A stretch of 64,000 nucleotides of DNA from Maniola hyperantus. Its lineage: Eukaryota > Arthropoda > Insecta > Lepidoptera > Nymphalidae. The notes below the pieces were generated by a model that had not been told where the DNA came from, did not search any database, and was given only the letters and a program-made list of their open reading frames with translations. The stretch spans positions 5,270,001-5,334,000 of the forward strand of contig NC_048536.1 of the NCBI RefSeq assembly GCF_902806685.2, read 5' to 3'. Below are positions 1-11,275 of this stretch, one piece after another. Numbering within the stretch: position 1 is the stretch's first letter; each line of letters begins with the position of its first letter. The translations under genes and the position numbers were made by a program.

Positions 1-38
1 AACAAACAAACAAACAAACAAACAAACAAACAAACAAA
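1..38. repeat. (AAAC)n microsatellite at the left edge
   Basis: About nine tandem copies of AACA fill the first 38 bases; the array may continue beyond the window. Confidence 0.9.
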
Positions 39-281
39 GTTTACCTCTTTATAATATTAGTGTAGATGTCGAAGACGGGCGAGCTTCACGCTTTGATTTC
101 TAGTTTCTTTTTAATGAATTACAACTCAGTATACATTTTAACTTTCATCCCCTCTCCTACGGGAACCATGCTGAATTTCGGGATAAAAAGTATCCTATAT
201 TCTTCCTCATAGTATGACCTCAAATCGTACCAAGTTTCATTGGAATCCATTCAGTAGTTTCAGCGTGATGCGCGGCCGTGA

Positions 282-282
282 T

Positions 283-314
<32 letters not shown>
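282..314. repeat. (ACAG)n microsatellite
   Basis: About eight tandem ACAG units. They sit inside an interspersed repeat of the lepidopteran type whose members carry runs of CAGA or CTGT next to a conserved sentence ending in GAAATTTGG-like words. Confidence 0.85.
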
Positions 315-315
<1 letters not shown>

Positions 316-374
316 AATGAAAAAAATTACAGTTTTGGGTTCAGTATCGATTATAGAGTGCCCTCGAAAAAAAA

Positions 375-666
375 TTTTCAAAATATCTTCAATGTACAGA
401 ATTTGACCTGTTACAGTTTTATTATAAGTATTGATTGATTGATAATGCGAACATACGATATTCGCCACTAAACAAAAGTTGTTCTCCTTGAAATTGATAG
501 ACGAAATTAAAGTTGTTAAGTCTTCTAATTTTATATGGTCATAATTATTAGACCAGCCTCCAGCCAGGTGAGAGGAAAATTACTAGGAAGGGACATGGAT
601 TAATCAATCAATCAATACTTATAATAAAACTGTAACAGGTCAAATTCTGTACATTGAAGATATTAT
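375..666. repeat. Inverted repeat, about 66-bp arms
   Basis: The left arm (about 376-441) and right arm (about 601-664) are near-perfect reverse complements, including CAATGTACAGAATTTGACCT and the ATTGATTGATTGA run. The spacer of about 160 bases is unrelated. The right arm leads directly into the retrotransposon fragment at 673, so one arm probably belongs to that element and the other is a second, inverted copy. Confidence 0.75.
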
Positions 667-672
667 TGTCTT

Positions 673-1097
673 ATGTTGGAGAGGGTACAGGACAAGTTTG
701 TCAGGTACTTGTATATGAGGCTGTATGGGGTATATCCATACTATCCTTTAATGTACCCAACATTGTTTGTTCTAGGGATGGTAGGATATAACGAGCTGAG
801 GGTAAGGAGGGAACTTGCGCTCGTTATATATATCTTCAAGATATTGAGAGGGAAGGTTTGCGATGCAGACATATTGGCACAGGTTAGTCTGTGTGCCCCG
901 GAGAGGTACGTGGAGCGGAGACGCCGGCCGCCGCTGCTGGCCGTGCCGTACGGGCGTACAAGGGGCGTACCAACTTGCTCAGGCAGGCGCCGCTGACGCG
1001 CGCACTCCGCACCCTTAACTTCGTAGCCGAAAAAATAGATATTTTTTGTTGCTCTCTGACTGAGCTCACAAGGATAGCAATGTGGATTATTAGTTAA
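673..1097 (+). pseudogene. Non-LTR retrotransposon reverse transcriptase, 3' fragment with frameshift
   Basis: A frame from 673 encodes LERVQDKFVRYLYMRLYGVY, MYPTLFVLGMVGYNELRVRR and similar, typical of the C-terminal thumb/tail region of LINE reverse transcriptases. Near 955-965 the reading shifts by one frame and continues as NLLRQAPLTRALRTLNF to a stop at 1095-1097. The fingers and palm of the enzyme are absent, so this is a 5'-truncated dead copy. Clade not assigned. Confidence 0.7.
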
Positions 1098-1255
1098 CTG
1101 TAAGATATACTATATATATAACTATAAGATAGCCGTTAAGTAGTAGATTAATAATGGTCGTTGTAAATAATTTATTTTTTAATTTTAAGTATAATTATTG
1201 TTAATAGGTATAAGATAGAAAGGGGATATTTTAAAGATTGTTCCGTAAATATTTC

Positions 1256-1813
1256 AAGATCATCGGTTTTTAACCGACTGTCAAAAAGGAGGTGGTTCTT
1301 TTTTCTACATCGATTTTTTCGAGGTTTCTGGACCGATTTGCAAATTTTTTTATTTAAATCAACAAAAAAGTTTTCGTGGTGGTCACATAAAAAATTCTGG
1401 ATTCAACTCCTTAATCCTGATGCTGCAGGGTTACTGCCCGCCTGAGTTATCAAGATTCAGGAAGTGTTCATAGTGAATTCATATTGTAGGTACCAAGCAA
1501 CGACTTTATTCTCAGACTTCAAGTCCCAACTCCTCAACCCTGATGATGTAGGGTACAGCACTCCTAAACTATAATGTTTCAGTAACTCCGGATGATGCAA
1601 AATTAATTTAGGTACCAAGCATAGGCTACATCATTGAACTTCGGATCCTAACTCCTCAATCCTGATGCTGCAAAGTACTAAAGTCCTAAATCGTGGGGAT
1701 TTTAGAATTTCTGATAGTGAATTGATATTTTAGGTATCAAGCAACGGCTTCACGATGACACTCCCAGTCCGAAATACTCCACCCGAGCGAAGTCGGGGCG
1801 GGTCAGCTAGTAT
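1256..1813 (+). mobile_element. Non-autonomous Helitron-like element with internal 122-bp repeats
   Basis: The right end reads CCGAGCGAAGTCGGGGCGGG followed by TCAGCTAGT, matching the hairpin plus CTAGT termini of lepidopteran Helitron-like elements. The left part contains TTAACCGACTGTCAAAAAGG, a word shared with the element at 37716-38081. Inside, TAGGTACCAAGC or TAGGTATCAAGC recurs at 1487, 1609 and 1731, exactly 122 bases apart, with AACTCCTCAATCCTGATG-like text in each unit. No coding capacity. Confidence 0.55.
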
Positions 1814-2820
1814 TATTAATAAGCCTTTATTTTTCTTATCAATCAATAGTATTTACAGAGTTTCTAAATCTATTCTATTATATTTGTCAGTATGTTAATC
1901 CAGACTTACTAATATTATAAATGTGAAAGTGTGTCTGTCTGCTAGCTTTTCACTGTTCCGATTTTTATAAAATTTGGTACAGAGAGCTTACATACCGGGA
2001 ACGGACATAGGCTCAAAATGAAAGAGTTCCCACGGTATTCTTAAAAGCCCAGCCGTTTAACCGTTCTTCTTTTAAAGGTAGGTACCAATTTCATAGCTAG
2101 CAGAAAAAACGGAAGCCATATTGGAAACGAGGAAGCAAATCGCTTAGTGCCTGGATCCGCCTGCCCAAGAACAACTATCCGTCTAGCCTCTACCAATTAT
2201 TAAGTAAGTAAGTTCTAGGCCACACCGTTGAATTCGTCAACTGAAATATTCCTTAGATAAACGAAATTTATTTAGTTTTTATGACAAATACGTATTTCTA
2301 CAATAACCTGAACCTACCTCTACAACCACACCTACCTACTCTAGTCATAGACCGTAGGACCTACCTTTCATGTTTGAACAATCACCTTTTGCGCAACTTC
2401 AAATAAAAAACAGGTCCAAAAATGTTTGATGTCTGACCACTTGCGTAATGTTATGCGCAAAAAAATAGCACAAAACTTCAATGTCATATTCGCGAAAACG
2501 GTCAAACCACGAAAGCCGAGTCATGAGAGTTCTGTCGGACCTAAGTCAGACACACCTACCTTTTGGGCCTATAAAATAATTCGTAAGTCGTCACACCTGT
2601 ACGCCGTTGAATTTAAGTTCACTTTCGATCAAAACAATATTGTGGTTTGCGTTCCAATGATTTATTGTGAAAACCAGTTTCAGAGATGTGAACCAACATC
2701 TCAACTCACCTGTAACACCCAGTTCTAATCAATCTCAGCGACAACCACAACGTGTATCAAGTGTATAAACTTACACTTTCACTTTAAGAATAAATATCTC
2801 ATTTTATTAGGTGTTTAATC
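1814..2820. other. Region upstream of TDH
   Basis: The piece at about 1905-2190 is a degenerate copy of the family beginning ATTATAAATGTGAAAGTGTG. The remainder to 2820 has no recognised gene or element. An open stretch at 2426-2728 has no family signature. TDH's promoter presumably lies just before 2821, but no TATA box is evident. Confidence 0.5.
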
Positions 2821-5800
2821 ATGACGTTACTTAGATCAATACTCAGTGTTTTCACGGTTAATTCCAGGAAATATAGTTTAAATTTGCAGAGTAAGAAACC
2901 GCCAAAAATTTTAATTACTGGTAAGTTGCTCTTAAAGTACTAACCTATTTTAAAATTACTTGACCGATAACTGAACGATGAAGATGTAGGTTTTTCAAAC
3001 TATCAGTTTGAAATCACAATATTTCAGTTAGCGATAAACTACGATGCTAGTCTTAGTTTGATCAAAATCGAACCATTGGACCTGGGAAAGCTTTAACAAC
3101 GCGTTAATTTTGTATCTATTTTCGTGAAAATAAAAAAATCTCAAAGAAAAAGCGAAGCTCACGGTCAAGATTCGAGCCCGACCCTTCTTTAGCACTCCGG
3201 GAATCCGGATAGCAGCCGCGATATACCCCCAGGGTTCAGTGGTAGCTGCTATCTTTATAAGCTTATAAAGATACTTACCTATTAAAATAAATATTATATT
3301 TATCTGCAATACAGTATCAAGCATATTGGCATATTTCCTACCATAGTTCTCTTTTATCTGACGTACCTACCTATAATGAGTGGAACGAAAAACTAATCAT
3401 CTAAATTTGCAAAATGCCATACCTACCTACCTACTTTACTAATTTGCCGTTGGGTGCTACAGCGAATAGGTTCTTGGCAAAACTCTTGTGTTCAATTTGG
3501 ATTTTATACCTACACTAGCTTATTCCCGCGACTTCGCCTGGACCCCTCAAATTTCAAACCCCTATTACCAAAATGAATAGAGATAACTCTCTGGCGCACT
3601 CATTTAGGTATGTGGGTACGCATTTTCATATAGGTACTTAGGTAGAGCCATTACAACTTATACTTACATATAATGTAAACTAGGAATGAAACTACCTAAA
3701 TTCAGGTAGGTATTTTTTCGCTTAATTGACTAAAGAAAGAGAAGACTCCGCAATTATTTTTTATTCGGATTCACCAGTCTAGTGCGAGGTCTACATAGAG
3801 GTCATTGCTTTAGTATAGAGACTAGAGGTAGGTACCTTGAAGGTGACCCCAAATCCATACTGAGTACCTACTGGGTAGGTATGTAAGTGAGCCATTTGCA
3901 TTTATGTAACTGTAAAACTTATCGAGAGCCTTGCAAGGTTTTAGATAAGTAAGTACCTACTTACCTATAGATTTTACCTAGCGACTGCGAATTCGTTCAA
4001 TATTTCTATACCCCGCAGACCACAACACAATAAAACATCGTTATAAGAAACTAGGTATATCTACCTACCTATAGTTTATATTTAATTAAGGCTTCAGTGT
4101 AGTTAACCGTTTACATAGCCTCTTAGTCCTAATAGAATAAATACCTACTTGGCTGCACAATAATATCTACCATGTTTCTCTACGTCGCGTCGCATTAAGT
4201 TCTAGTTAGGTAGGTTTTTCCACGTGGATGACTTGTTTGTAAATAAATATTATGCGCTTCTTTGATAATTTAGTAAAATACGTACCTACTTAGGTACCTC
4301 GTTTTTATTGCGATTAAATAAATAAATTATACTTAGGTACCTACCTATAAAAACTGCGCTAAAATTACTTATTTTAATAATAATTGGACTAATGTGCGTG
4401 TCAGAAAGCGCATAAGGTTAAGGTTTTTTTTTTTAAATTAAAATCATCGGAAATCCTCCGATTTGTGTCTGAGTTCTTTTTTGGGTATTACATTTTGTTA
4501 GTCTCTTACATTATTTATTTACAGTTTGTTTTTCTATATTAATAAGGTTAAGGTTCCATTATAGGTAAATATTAATCTAATCTAATCGTAAATGAAAAAT
4601 TAGCTAAAAAAAACCAGACTGCTTTAATAGTGACTTGTAAATGAAGAGCAAAAAACAAGCTTTGCATTCTAGAAATTAGAAATTGATAAGGTCATATAAA
4701 CATAAATGTTAGAAAATGAATGGCAGGCGGGGGCAAGCTAATAGCTCCCGCCTGCCATACGGTTACATCTATGTTTATATGTAGGGTATGGTGGACACTC
4801 GTTTGGAAGTTGGAACTCGTAGCTTATTACCACTACATCATTGTATTGCAGATTCAGCAAATAACAATCAGAAAGTGTATTACCAATAATACCCAATCTG
4901 AAATAAATGATTTAAGTTTGAGTTTGACTCGCGTTCCTACTATACCCGAACAAAGGATTCACTACAGGGATCTAATAGGTAGCTAATTATTATTTTTATA
5001 GGTGGCCTAGGTCAACTCGGTGTGGAATGCGCCAAGTATCTCCGAGGGAAGTATGGCCGTGAGAGCGTTATACTATCAGACATAATCAAACCTACAGCAG
5101 AGGTTTTCAATGACGGTCCATACATCTTCGCCGACATATTGGATTTCAAAGGACTTCAAAGAATCGTAGTGGACCACAGAGTTGACTGGCTCATACATTT
5201 CTCGGCTCTGCTTAGTGCAATTGGGGAACAAAATGTTCCTCTAGCAGTAAGAGTAAATATAGAAGGAATGCATAATGTTATAGAGCTCGCAAAGCAATAT
5301 GGCCTTAGAATTTTCGTACCCAGTACCATAGGGGCCTTTGGACCCGATTCGCCGAGGAATCCAACTCCAAATATAACAGTGCAACGACCACGGACTATTT
5401 ATGGTGTTTCAAAGGTGCATGCGGAGTTATTGGGTGAATATTACTTCCACAAGTTTGGGCTGGATTTCCGTTGTCTCCGGTTTCCTGGAGTGATATCGAG
5501 CGATCCGCCTGGCGGAGGCACTACGGGTGAGCAAGCATTTTTCGTTCACACACTATCTACGTCGAATCAATGAAAATAAGTAGGTATATCACAGAGGCGC
5601 AGAAGGATATTACAGAAGTTTATCACTTCTTAATTTCCATTCTAATCTAAGTAGTTAGCGCCTGCTGAGAGAAATTAGCAAAACTAAACTACTACTAAAC
5701 TTTGTCAAAATAAAGACGAGGGACATCTTGAACAACTTTTAACTGGCTAATAATGTGTTGAAAATAAAAATAGTGTACACGCTATTGTGTGTACTACACA

Positions 5801-7364
5801 CGTGTGTACACGACACGATTATTAACTTATACCTATTACCTACCTAATGTAATGTGACTGTAAATGTGATAATTTAAAAAATAGGTAGGTACCTACCTAT
5901 TACTATTCATTTAAAAATGTGGGTACATAGTACATACTACATATCTACCTAGTACCTACCATGCGAAATAAGATTTAGGGTAGGATATTTTTAGACCTAT
6001 CAATTCGAGAAATCTGTCCCACCCTGCTAATTTCGAAATTACCCATCTTTTTTTAGGGTTCCGTACCTCAAAAGGAAAAACGGAACCCTTATAGGATCAT
6101 TTTGTTGTCTGTCTGTCGGTCTGTCAAGAAACCTACAGGGTACTTCCCGTTGACCTAGGATCATGAAATTTGGCAGGTAGGTAGATCTTATAGCTGACAT
6201 TAGGGGAAAAATCTGAAAACCGTGAATTTGTGGTAACATAACACAAACAAAATTAAATTGTGGTCATGAACTAAAAAGTAGTATTTTCAATTATCAAAGT
6301 AAGATAACTATATCAAGTGGGGTATCATATGAAAGGGCTTCATCTGTGGATTCTAAAACAGATTTTATTTATTTTTATGAATCATAGTTTTTGATTTATC
6401 GTGCAAAATGTTGAAAAAATACGACTGTACTACGGAACCCTCGGTGCGCGAGCCTGACTCGCACTTGGCCGGGTTTTTTTTATTTTGATGTAGTTTAGGT
6501 ACCTACCCAGCCCATCACACGAAAATGTATACGTTAGTACGTACCTAAAGGTTGTGTTACTATTTGCAGATTATGCTATCGCAATATTCCATGACGTAAT
6601 TCGCAAAGGCCGCTACGAATGCTATCTCAAACCCGACACGATGTTACCAATGATGCACGTGAGGGACGCGCTACGAGCCCTCTCGGAATACTTGGAAGCT
6701 CCCAATGAAATGTTGAATAGAAGAGTCTATAACGTCACATCTATGAGCTTCACTCCTGAAGAGCTGGCTGACCGGATGGTCAAACACTTGCCGGAATTCC
6801 AAATCACGTATAGACCTGATAGTAGGCAAGAAATAGGTAAGCTGACTTATTATGGGTACATATAAGTCCCGCAAATTGCTATTGCGCTGGAACCATGTCT
6901 CATTAACATCGAAATGACGTCATTTTGACGTCAGCCGAAAGAAAAATATACCATCAGCTCGAAACTTCAGTCTAGTGCTGACGTCACTAAAATGGCGGCC
7001 ACGCGTATTAGAATTTGCGGGTCTTATACGTAGGTATATACATACATAACCTACCTTCCCAACGAAATAAAAAGTTTTAATATAAGAAAATAAATGGGAT
7101 CAATTCTCATAAAAGTTAGATTCTTTGAAATGCATTTCAGCAAAAACAATAATTTCGATCGCAATTTTTTTTTTCAGAGTTCGATTTTTAAAATCATACT
7201 TATCAATTATTATCATTAACTTTTTAGCTGATTCGTGGCCTCAAGTATTTGACGACAGCGAAGCCCGTCGAGACTGGAACTGGAAACCCCGAGTGGACTT
7301 GGACGACCTGGTGACACTTATGGTGAAGGAAGTCAAAGAAAAAATAGCCGCTAATGGATTTTAA
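2821..7364 (+). CDS. TDH: L-threonine 3-dehydrogenase, mitochondrial (4 exons)
   Basis: Coding exons are 2821-2920, 5002-5526, 6570-6836 and 7228-7364. Every junction is GT-AG and the frame stays open for 342 residues. The enzyme is an NAD-dependent extended short-chain dehydrogenase that oxidises L-threonine to 2-amino-3-ketobutyrate, which is then cleaved to glycine and acetyl-CoA in mitochondria. The N-terminus (about 28 residues, rich in Ser, Arg and Leu, no acid) suits a mitochondrial targeting peptide. The Rossmann motif GGLGQLG (residues 34-40) is built across the first splice junction. Ser141 in PSTIGAFGP and the Tyr167/Lys171 pair in YGVSK are the expected catalytic residues. DYAIAIFHDVIRKGRYECYL and KPDTMLPMMHVRDA in exon 3 are strongly TDH-like. 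Overlapping AATAAA signals follow the stop at 7371-7380. The length is close to other animal TDHs. The start is the first ATG after an in-frame break and gives the targeting peptide. A promoter was not identified. Confidence 0.95.
2921..5001 (+). other. TDH intron 1
   Basis: A 2.08-kb GT-AG intron. Much of it (3350-4380) is dense in GTAGGTAC and its complement, a low-complexity vocabulary common in Lepidoptera. A Helitron-like 3' fragment in reverse orientation lies at about 3518-3570. A strong hairpin occupies 4694-4780. Confidence 0.7.
4694..4780. repeat. Compact hairpin of about 87 bp
   Basis: Arms of about 38 bases fold back on each other. ATATAAACATA pairs with TATGTTTATAT at the base and ATGGCAGGCGGG with CCCGCCTGCCAT near the 9-base loop; the middle has a bulge. 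It could be a minimal MITE or a small-RNA hairpin; it lies in the TDH intron on the sense strand. Confidence 0.6.
5527..6569 (+). other. TDH intron 2
   Basis: A GT-AG intron whose right half (6051-6480) is an interspersed repeat listed separately. A short GT/AC-rich palindrome lies near 5772-5817. Nothing else recognised. Confidence 0.7.
6051..6480 (+). mobile_element. Interspersed repeat of the GGGTTCCGTACC family, copy 1
   Basis: It begins AGGGTTCCGTACCTCAAAAG, which forms a hairpin with AACGGAACCC, passes through runs of CTGTCTGT and ATGAAATTTGGCAGGTAG, and ends CTCGCACTTGGCCGGGTTTT. Related copies are at 8924-9296 and, reversed, 12163-12575. A divergent subfamily is at 19744 and 43300. 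No coding capacity; transposition class unknown. Confidence 0.7.
6864..7030. mobile_element. MITE with GTCCCGCAAATTGC termini, copy 1
   Basis: About 165 bp with imperfect terminal inverted repeats: AAGTCCCGCAAATTGCTA on the left against the reverse of TTAGAATTTGCGGGTCTTA on the right. The interior contains GACGTCATTTTGACGTCAGC. A second, about 90% similar copy in the same orientation is at 35077-35238. It lies in TDH intron 3. Confidence 0.8.
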
Positions 7365-7370
7365 TTCCAA

Positions 7371-7380
7371 AATAAATAAA
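7371..7380 (+). terminator. TDH polyadenylation signal
   Basis: Two overlapping AATAAA hexamers begin 7 bases after the TDH stop codon. This predicts a very short 3' UTR ending near 7395-7405. No other AATAAA is needed before the palindromic element at 7565. Confidence 0.6.
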
Positions 7381-7564
7381 TGCTATACAATATAGTTACC
7401 TGTACCGTATGGTTCTCAAAAATCAACCAATCAAGACCCTGATTCATGTCAGAAAACATGACATCAGAGTTCAGTTAAATCTGCCAAAGTTGTATCATCT
7501 CAATCCATCGCCGCGCCGGTTATTGAACACCGACCGGTCTCCTCTCAGAATAAGAAAAATTTAC

Positions 7565-7726
7565 AGTACGCGGCAGACAGTAATGAACACCGACCTTTAG
7601 AAGGAGATAGCAGTCTCTGTCATTGAGACCGACAAAACGTCATCATATATAGGTGACAGAGACAACGCTCTAAAAAGCCAAAGTGTTTTTCTAATGGCCG
7701 ATGTACATTACTCTTTGCCGCGTACT
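7565..7726. mobile_element. Palindromic MITE downstream of TDH
   Basis: Termini AGTACGCGGCAGACAGTAAT and its imperfect reverse complement ending TTTGCCGCGTACT define a 162-bp element about 200 bases after the TDH stop. Confidence 0.7.
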
Positions 7727-7980
7727 ATTATGTCATAGTGCCCCATCATGCAAACGCGGACGTGCGGATTGGTAGACTTCAGACACCTTTGAAAATATTG
7801 TGGAGAACTCAGGCATGTAGGTTTCTTCACGATGTTCTTCTTCATCATTACAGTAAGTGATATTTACTTCAAATGCACAAAAAACGCCCGAAAAGTTATC
7901 GCACCCGACCGGAATCGAACTTCGCATCCCCCAAATAGGAGGCCGACGTCTCAACCACTAGACCAACACCGCTTCCTGGA
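7727..7980 (-). mobile_element. tRNA-derived SINE, copy 1 (minus)
   Basis: The minus strand starts with a tRNA-like head (GGTCTAGTGGTTGAGACG, then GTTCGATTCCGG as the B box) at about 7905-7972, then the family body with TGTAATGATGAAG and CCACAATATTTTCAAAGGTG. The body matches the other SINE copies in this window. Confidence 0.75.
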
Positions 7981-8923
7981 CTGGACCGGAGATGTCAAAG
8001 CATGACGTTTTCCCTTGCATACGTTACACGCAAACGTACATAATAAAACGTCAGATTAGATACTTGGAAAGATTAGGGCGTACGATTGGTTGATATCTAT
8101 TTTCTAAACGCTCAACTTCCTCGCATATTTTTGGTGGATAGCCTGTAGCTATCCTGATTATGTAAATAATATCTAATATTATACTTAGATAAATTATTAT
8201 TATTGAAATATTCCGTTTTTATATCGCAAATAAATAAATTACTTATCATTAAGTATGTAAGATAACATAGGTACTTAATAAGTATTTTAGTAAAACAATT
8301 TATTTTGTAACAATAGTTTTATTCAAGCATCCATAAATATATTCTTATCCACACATTACTATTAAAAATGGGTTATATAAATTATGGGATGATCGTTTAA
8401 GAAACAAATATTAAATTTTCACGGTGAACCTGCGTAAAAATAATTAAGTATATTGTAAATAATAAATAATAATGCTTTTTAACCTTATATTTAATTCGTT
8501 TAAAATAAATGTTTTTTGCATTCGTGCATTATTCTTATGTGCATACTTAATCATTTTAATTAAATTATAATAATAATTAAATGACTCAACTCAAATATAT
8601 ATACACAGATCATATAATTAAAAGTATAGTTTTTGTTATGTGATGATATTTCATTGGTTGATGATAAATTGTTTTAACAAGTCAACTTATAATAATATAA
8701 AAAATTAAAATAAATAAAAAACATAGTCGAATTGAGAACCTCCTCCTTTTTTTGAAGTCGGTTAAAAATGGGCTTTACCGAATAAAAATTAAAAAATTTC
8801 ATTTTAACAATAGACGCGCATTCGATGTGAGAAATTGTTTTTGTTATACCTAGGTATACGAAACATTATCTTAATAATCCTGAGAATGTAGATAAAATGT
8901 TTTACTCTATCTTGTGAAATTTT

Positions 8924-9296
8924 TAGGGTTCCGTACATCAAAAGGAAAAAAAAGAACCCTTATAGGATCACTTTGTTGTCTGTCTGTACATCTATCTGTC
9001 AAGAAAACCTATAGGTTAGGTACTTTCTGTTGACATAGAATTATGAAATTTGGCAGGTAGGTGTTATAGCACAAGTAAAGGAAACAATCCGAAAACCTTG
9101 AATTTGTGATTAGGTACATTATTATGTGTATAAATCAAAATGTGTTCACGAAAAAAATTATTTACTAAATCACATATCTAGACGGTGCATTCCGTCATTA
9201 ACTTGTAGTGTTCTACATAAAAGTGTTAGGTATATTTTGTACGATGGTGGGGAACCCTTCGTGTGCGAGTCCGACTCGCTTTAGACGGGTTTTTAA
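8924..9296 (+). mobile_element. Interspersed repeat of the GGGTTCCGTACC family, copy 2
   Basis: It starts TTAGGGTTCCGTACATCAAA and ends CCGACTCGCTTTAGACGGGT. It is the same family and orientation as 6051-6480, shorter and more diverged. Confidence 0.7.
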
Positions 9297-9681
9297 AATA
9301 TACCGTTCCGTACCGTACCGTTGCGTAGTTCAGACTTGATAGTGGTCATAGTGCTGTATCAATACATAATATTTTATGCAAATAGGGTCAATATTCTTAG
9401 GTGTTCTACTCTGACGTCATTAACTAGTAGGAAACCCCTATACCTACTGGATTGGCGGATTAAAAGTACGCATTATTGAAAAAATATGGTATCCAGTATT
9501 CAAATCACACATTCAGCGACAAAACTGTCGGTCCGAACTAGTGTGAACCAGACCTTTCGCTAGGCTAAGCGGCCGTGGTATAATGATACATACTTACGTC
9601 ATTAACTGTCATTAATATATTTCGTTCTATGTATTGAATTATACATCTCTATATTTGTAAAATTCAAGGATTAACTACGTT

Positions 9682-9820
9682 ATAATGCGTACAAAATGAG
9701 ATCTCACTCGCCATTTTAGCTTTGTGTCAACTGTCATGTCAAAAGTGAACCATACTTTTGACATGCCAATTGACCATTGCCATTAAAATGGCGAGTGAGT
9801 TCAAATTTTGTACGGACTAT
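9682..9820. mobile_element. Fully palindromic MITE, about 139 bp
   Basis: Two arms of about 65 bases. ACTCGCCATTTTA on the left faces TAAAATGGCGAGTGA on the right, and CATGTCAAAAGT faces ACTTTTGACATG near the centre. Outer ends are GCGTACAAAAT and ATTTTGTACGG. Confidence 0.75.
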
Positions 9821-10755
9821 ATATCTATTCGTTCATACTCCAGGTTTGCTCGACAACACGATCGGAATATCAAAATTTAAATTGTAAAGATGACAATAAT
9901 AATAGCTAAGATTGCTAAATTTTTAACATGTTTTATATGTGTGGACGCTATTTTATGTGTTACATAGAAAGAGTTACATATTATATAGAAGACAGCCACA
10001 CCATTTAAATGCAGTTAAGTAATACAATTCTGTTCGACTATATTATATTTAATACTTATGTAATAATTGTGTATAATTATATATGATTTTGACTTAACAT
10101 TAGCTAAAATCATCGAATGTACATATATTGAAGTCTGAACGTTAACATAATATATAATGTATATTGTTGTATTCTATAAATATAATTGATTGTAATAATA
10201 ATATGACGTGTCATAATGGTTCTGATCGTACAATACGCATTTTTAACCATCATTTAAACAAACGTTTTATTTATTGCAAAAAATATGTACCACTTACTGT
10301 ATACGAATGAATACACACACTATATTATTGCTTGTTCACAAGAATTCAACGTTGTCAGTTATAAAAATTATATAAGATTTTTGAAATATTTACATTTTAT
10401 TTTATTTTTGGAACGGTTGTCATTTCCTGTACAGCTAAAATAGAAGGCGTGCTCTTTATGCTATATGTAATAAGTACAAACCACTAATTTCTAATTACCA
10501 TAAAAACTTTGGAGGCTAATATAGGAAAAGTTTAGCTATTGTTTTGAATGTGCAATCAGGTATATTTTTATTTACTTTAATTTAACAGTGTTATTAAAGT
10601 TTGTTTTTAAAATAATAAATGTGTGGACACTGTATACTAATTACGCTAGTATTAACGAAACGCCATGCCAAAACCGGGTATCTATCATAATTTTTACCCG
10701 TTTTGCTATTTTTATACACTCGATTTAATTTAACTGCATAAAGCTGCTTTACCCC

Positions 10756-11275
10756 CAGAGATGTGCTATGCTACTTTGCTATGGCTGTTTGTGATATTCA
10801 ATAATTGTTATTGCTTCACATAGCTTAGCATTGGTGGAACCAGGTTCAACGAAGCTATGTTCTTTATATGGAGAGATGCGTGCTGTGTAAAGCTACGGAT
10901 GGGAGCTACGGATGCGTAAGTGGTGTAGCCCTGTGCTCTCTCTACCGTCGATCCATCTAGCTCGAGTTGCGCATCTAGCTTGATAGCTACCTCGCGGTAG
11001 CGCATCCTACCAGCTCCGCTACACCGCTTACGGCGATTACGCACTGCACTTCCGTCATCCGAGTTCTATCCGTCATCCGTGAGAATACCAGCGGTTATCT
11101 ACGACATATGTATGTCATAAGCTACCATACAATGATACAAAACAAAAAGGAACGTATTTGCACGGACTCTGATCGGATGCAGTGCGCAACCGCTCTTAGT
11201 GTTAGTGGAAATGGTTACATAGTTTCGTAGCATAGCTTTGACCTCCTCATATCATAGCTGCATAGTACATCTCTG
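10756..11275. mobile_element. MITE interrupted by another MITE
   Basis: Outer termini CAGAGATGTGCTATGCTAC (left) and, reversed, CAGAGATGTACTATGCAGC (right) define a 520-bp element. An unrelated MITE sits inside at 11030-11194, so the outer element inserted first. Confidence 0.7.
11030..11194. mobile_element. Nested MITE with ACGGCGATTACGCACT termini
   Basis: It begins ACGGCGATTACGCACTGCAC and ends AGTGCGCAACCGCT. Its interior ATCCGTCATCCGTGAGAATA matches, in reverse orientation, the element at 48479-48624, confirming a separate family inserted into the outer MITE. Confidence 0.75.

Noticed and set aside
2426..2728. A 100-residue open stretch upstream of TDH
   Set aside because: No family motif, no splice context, and it precedes the TDH start without joining it. 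Probably chance.
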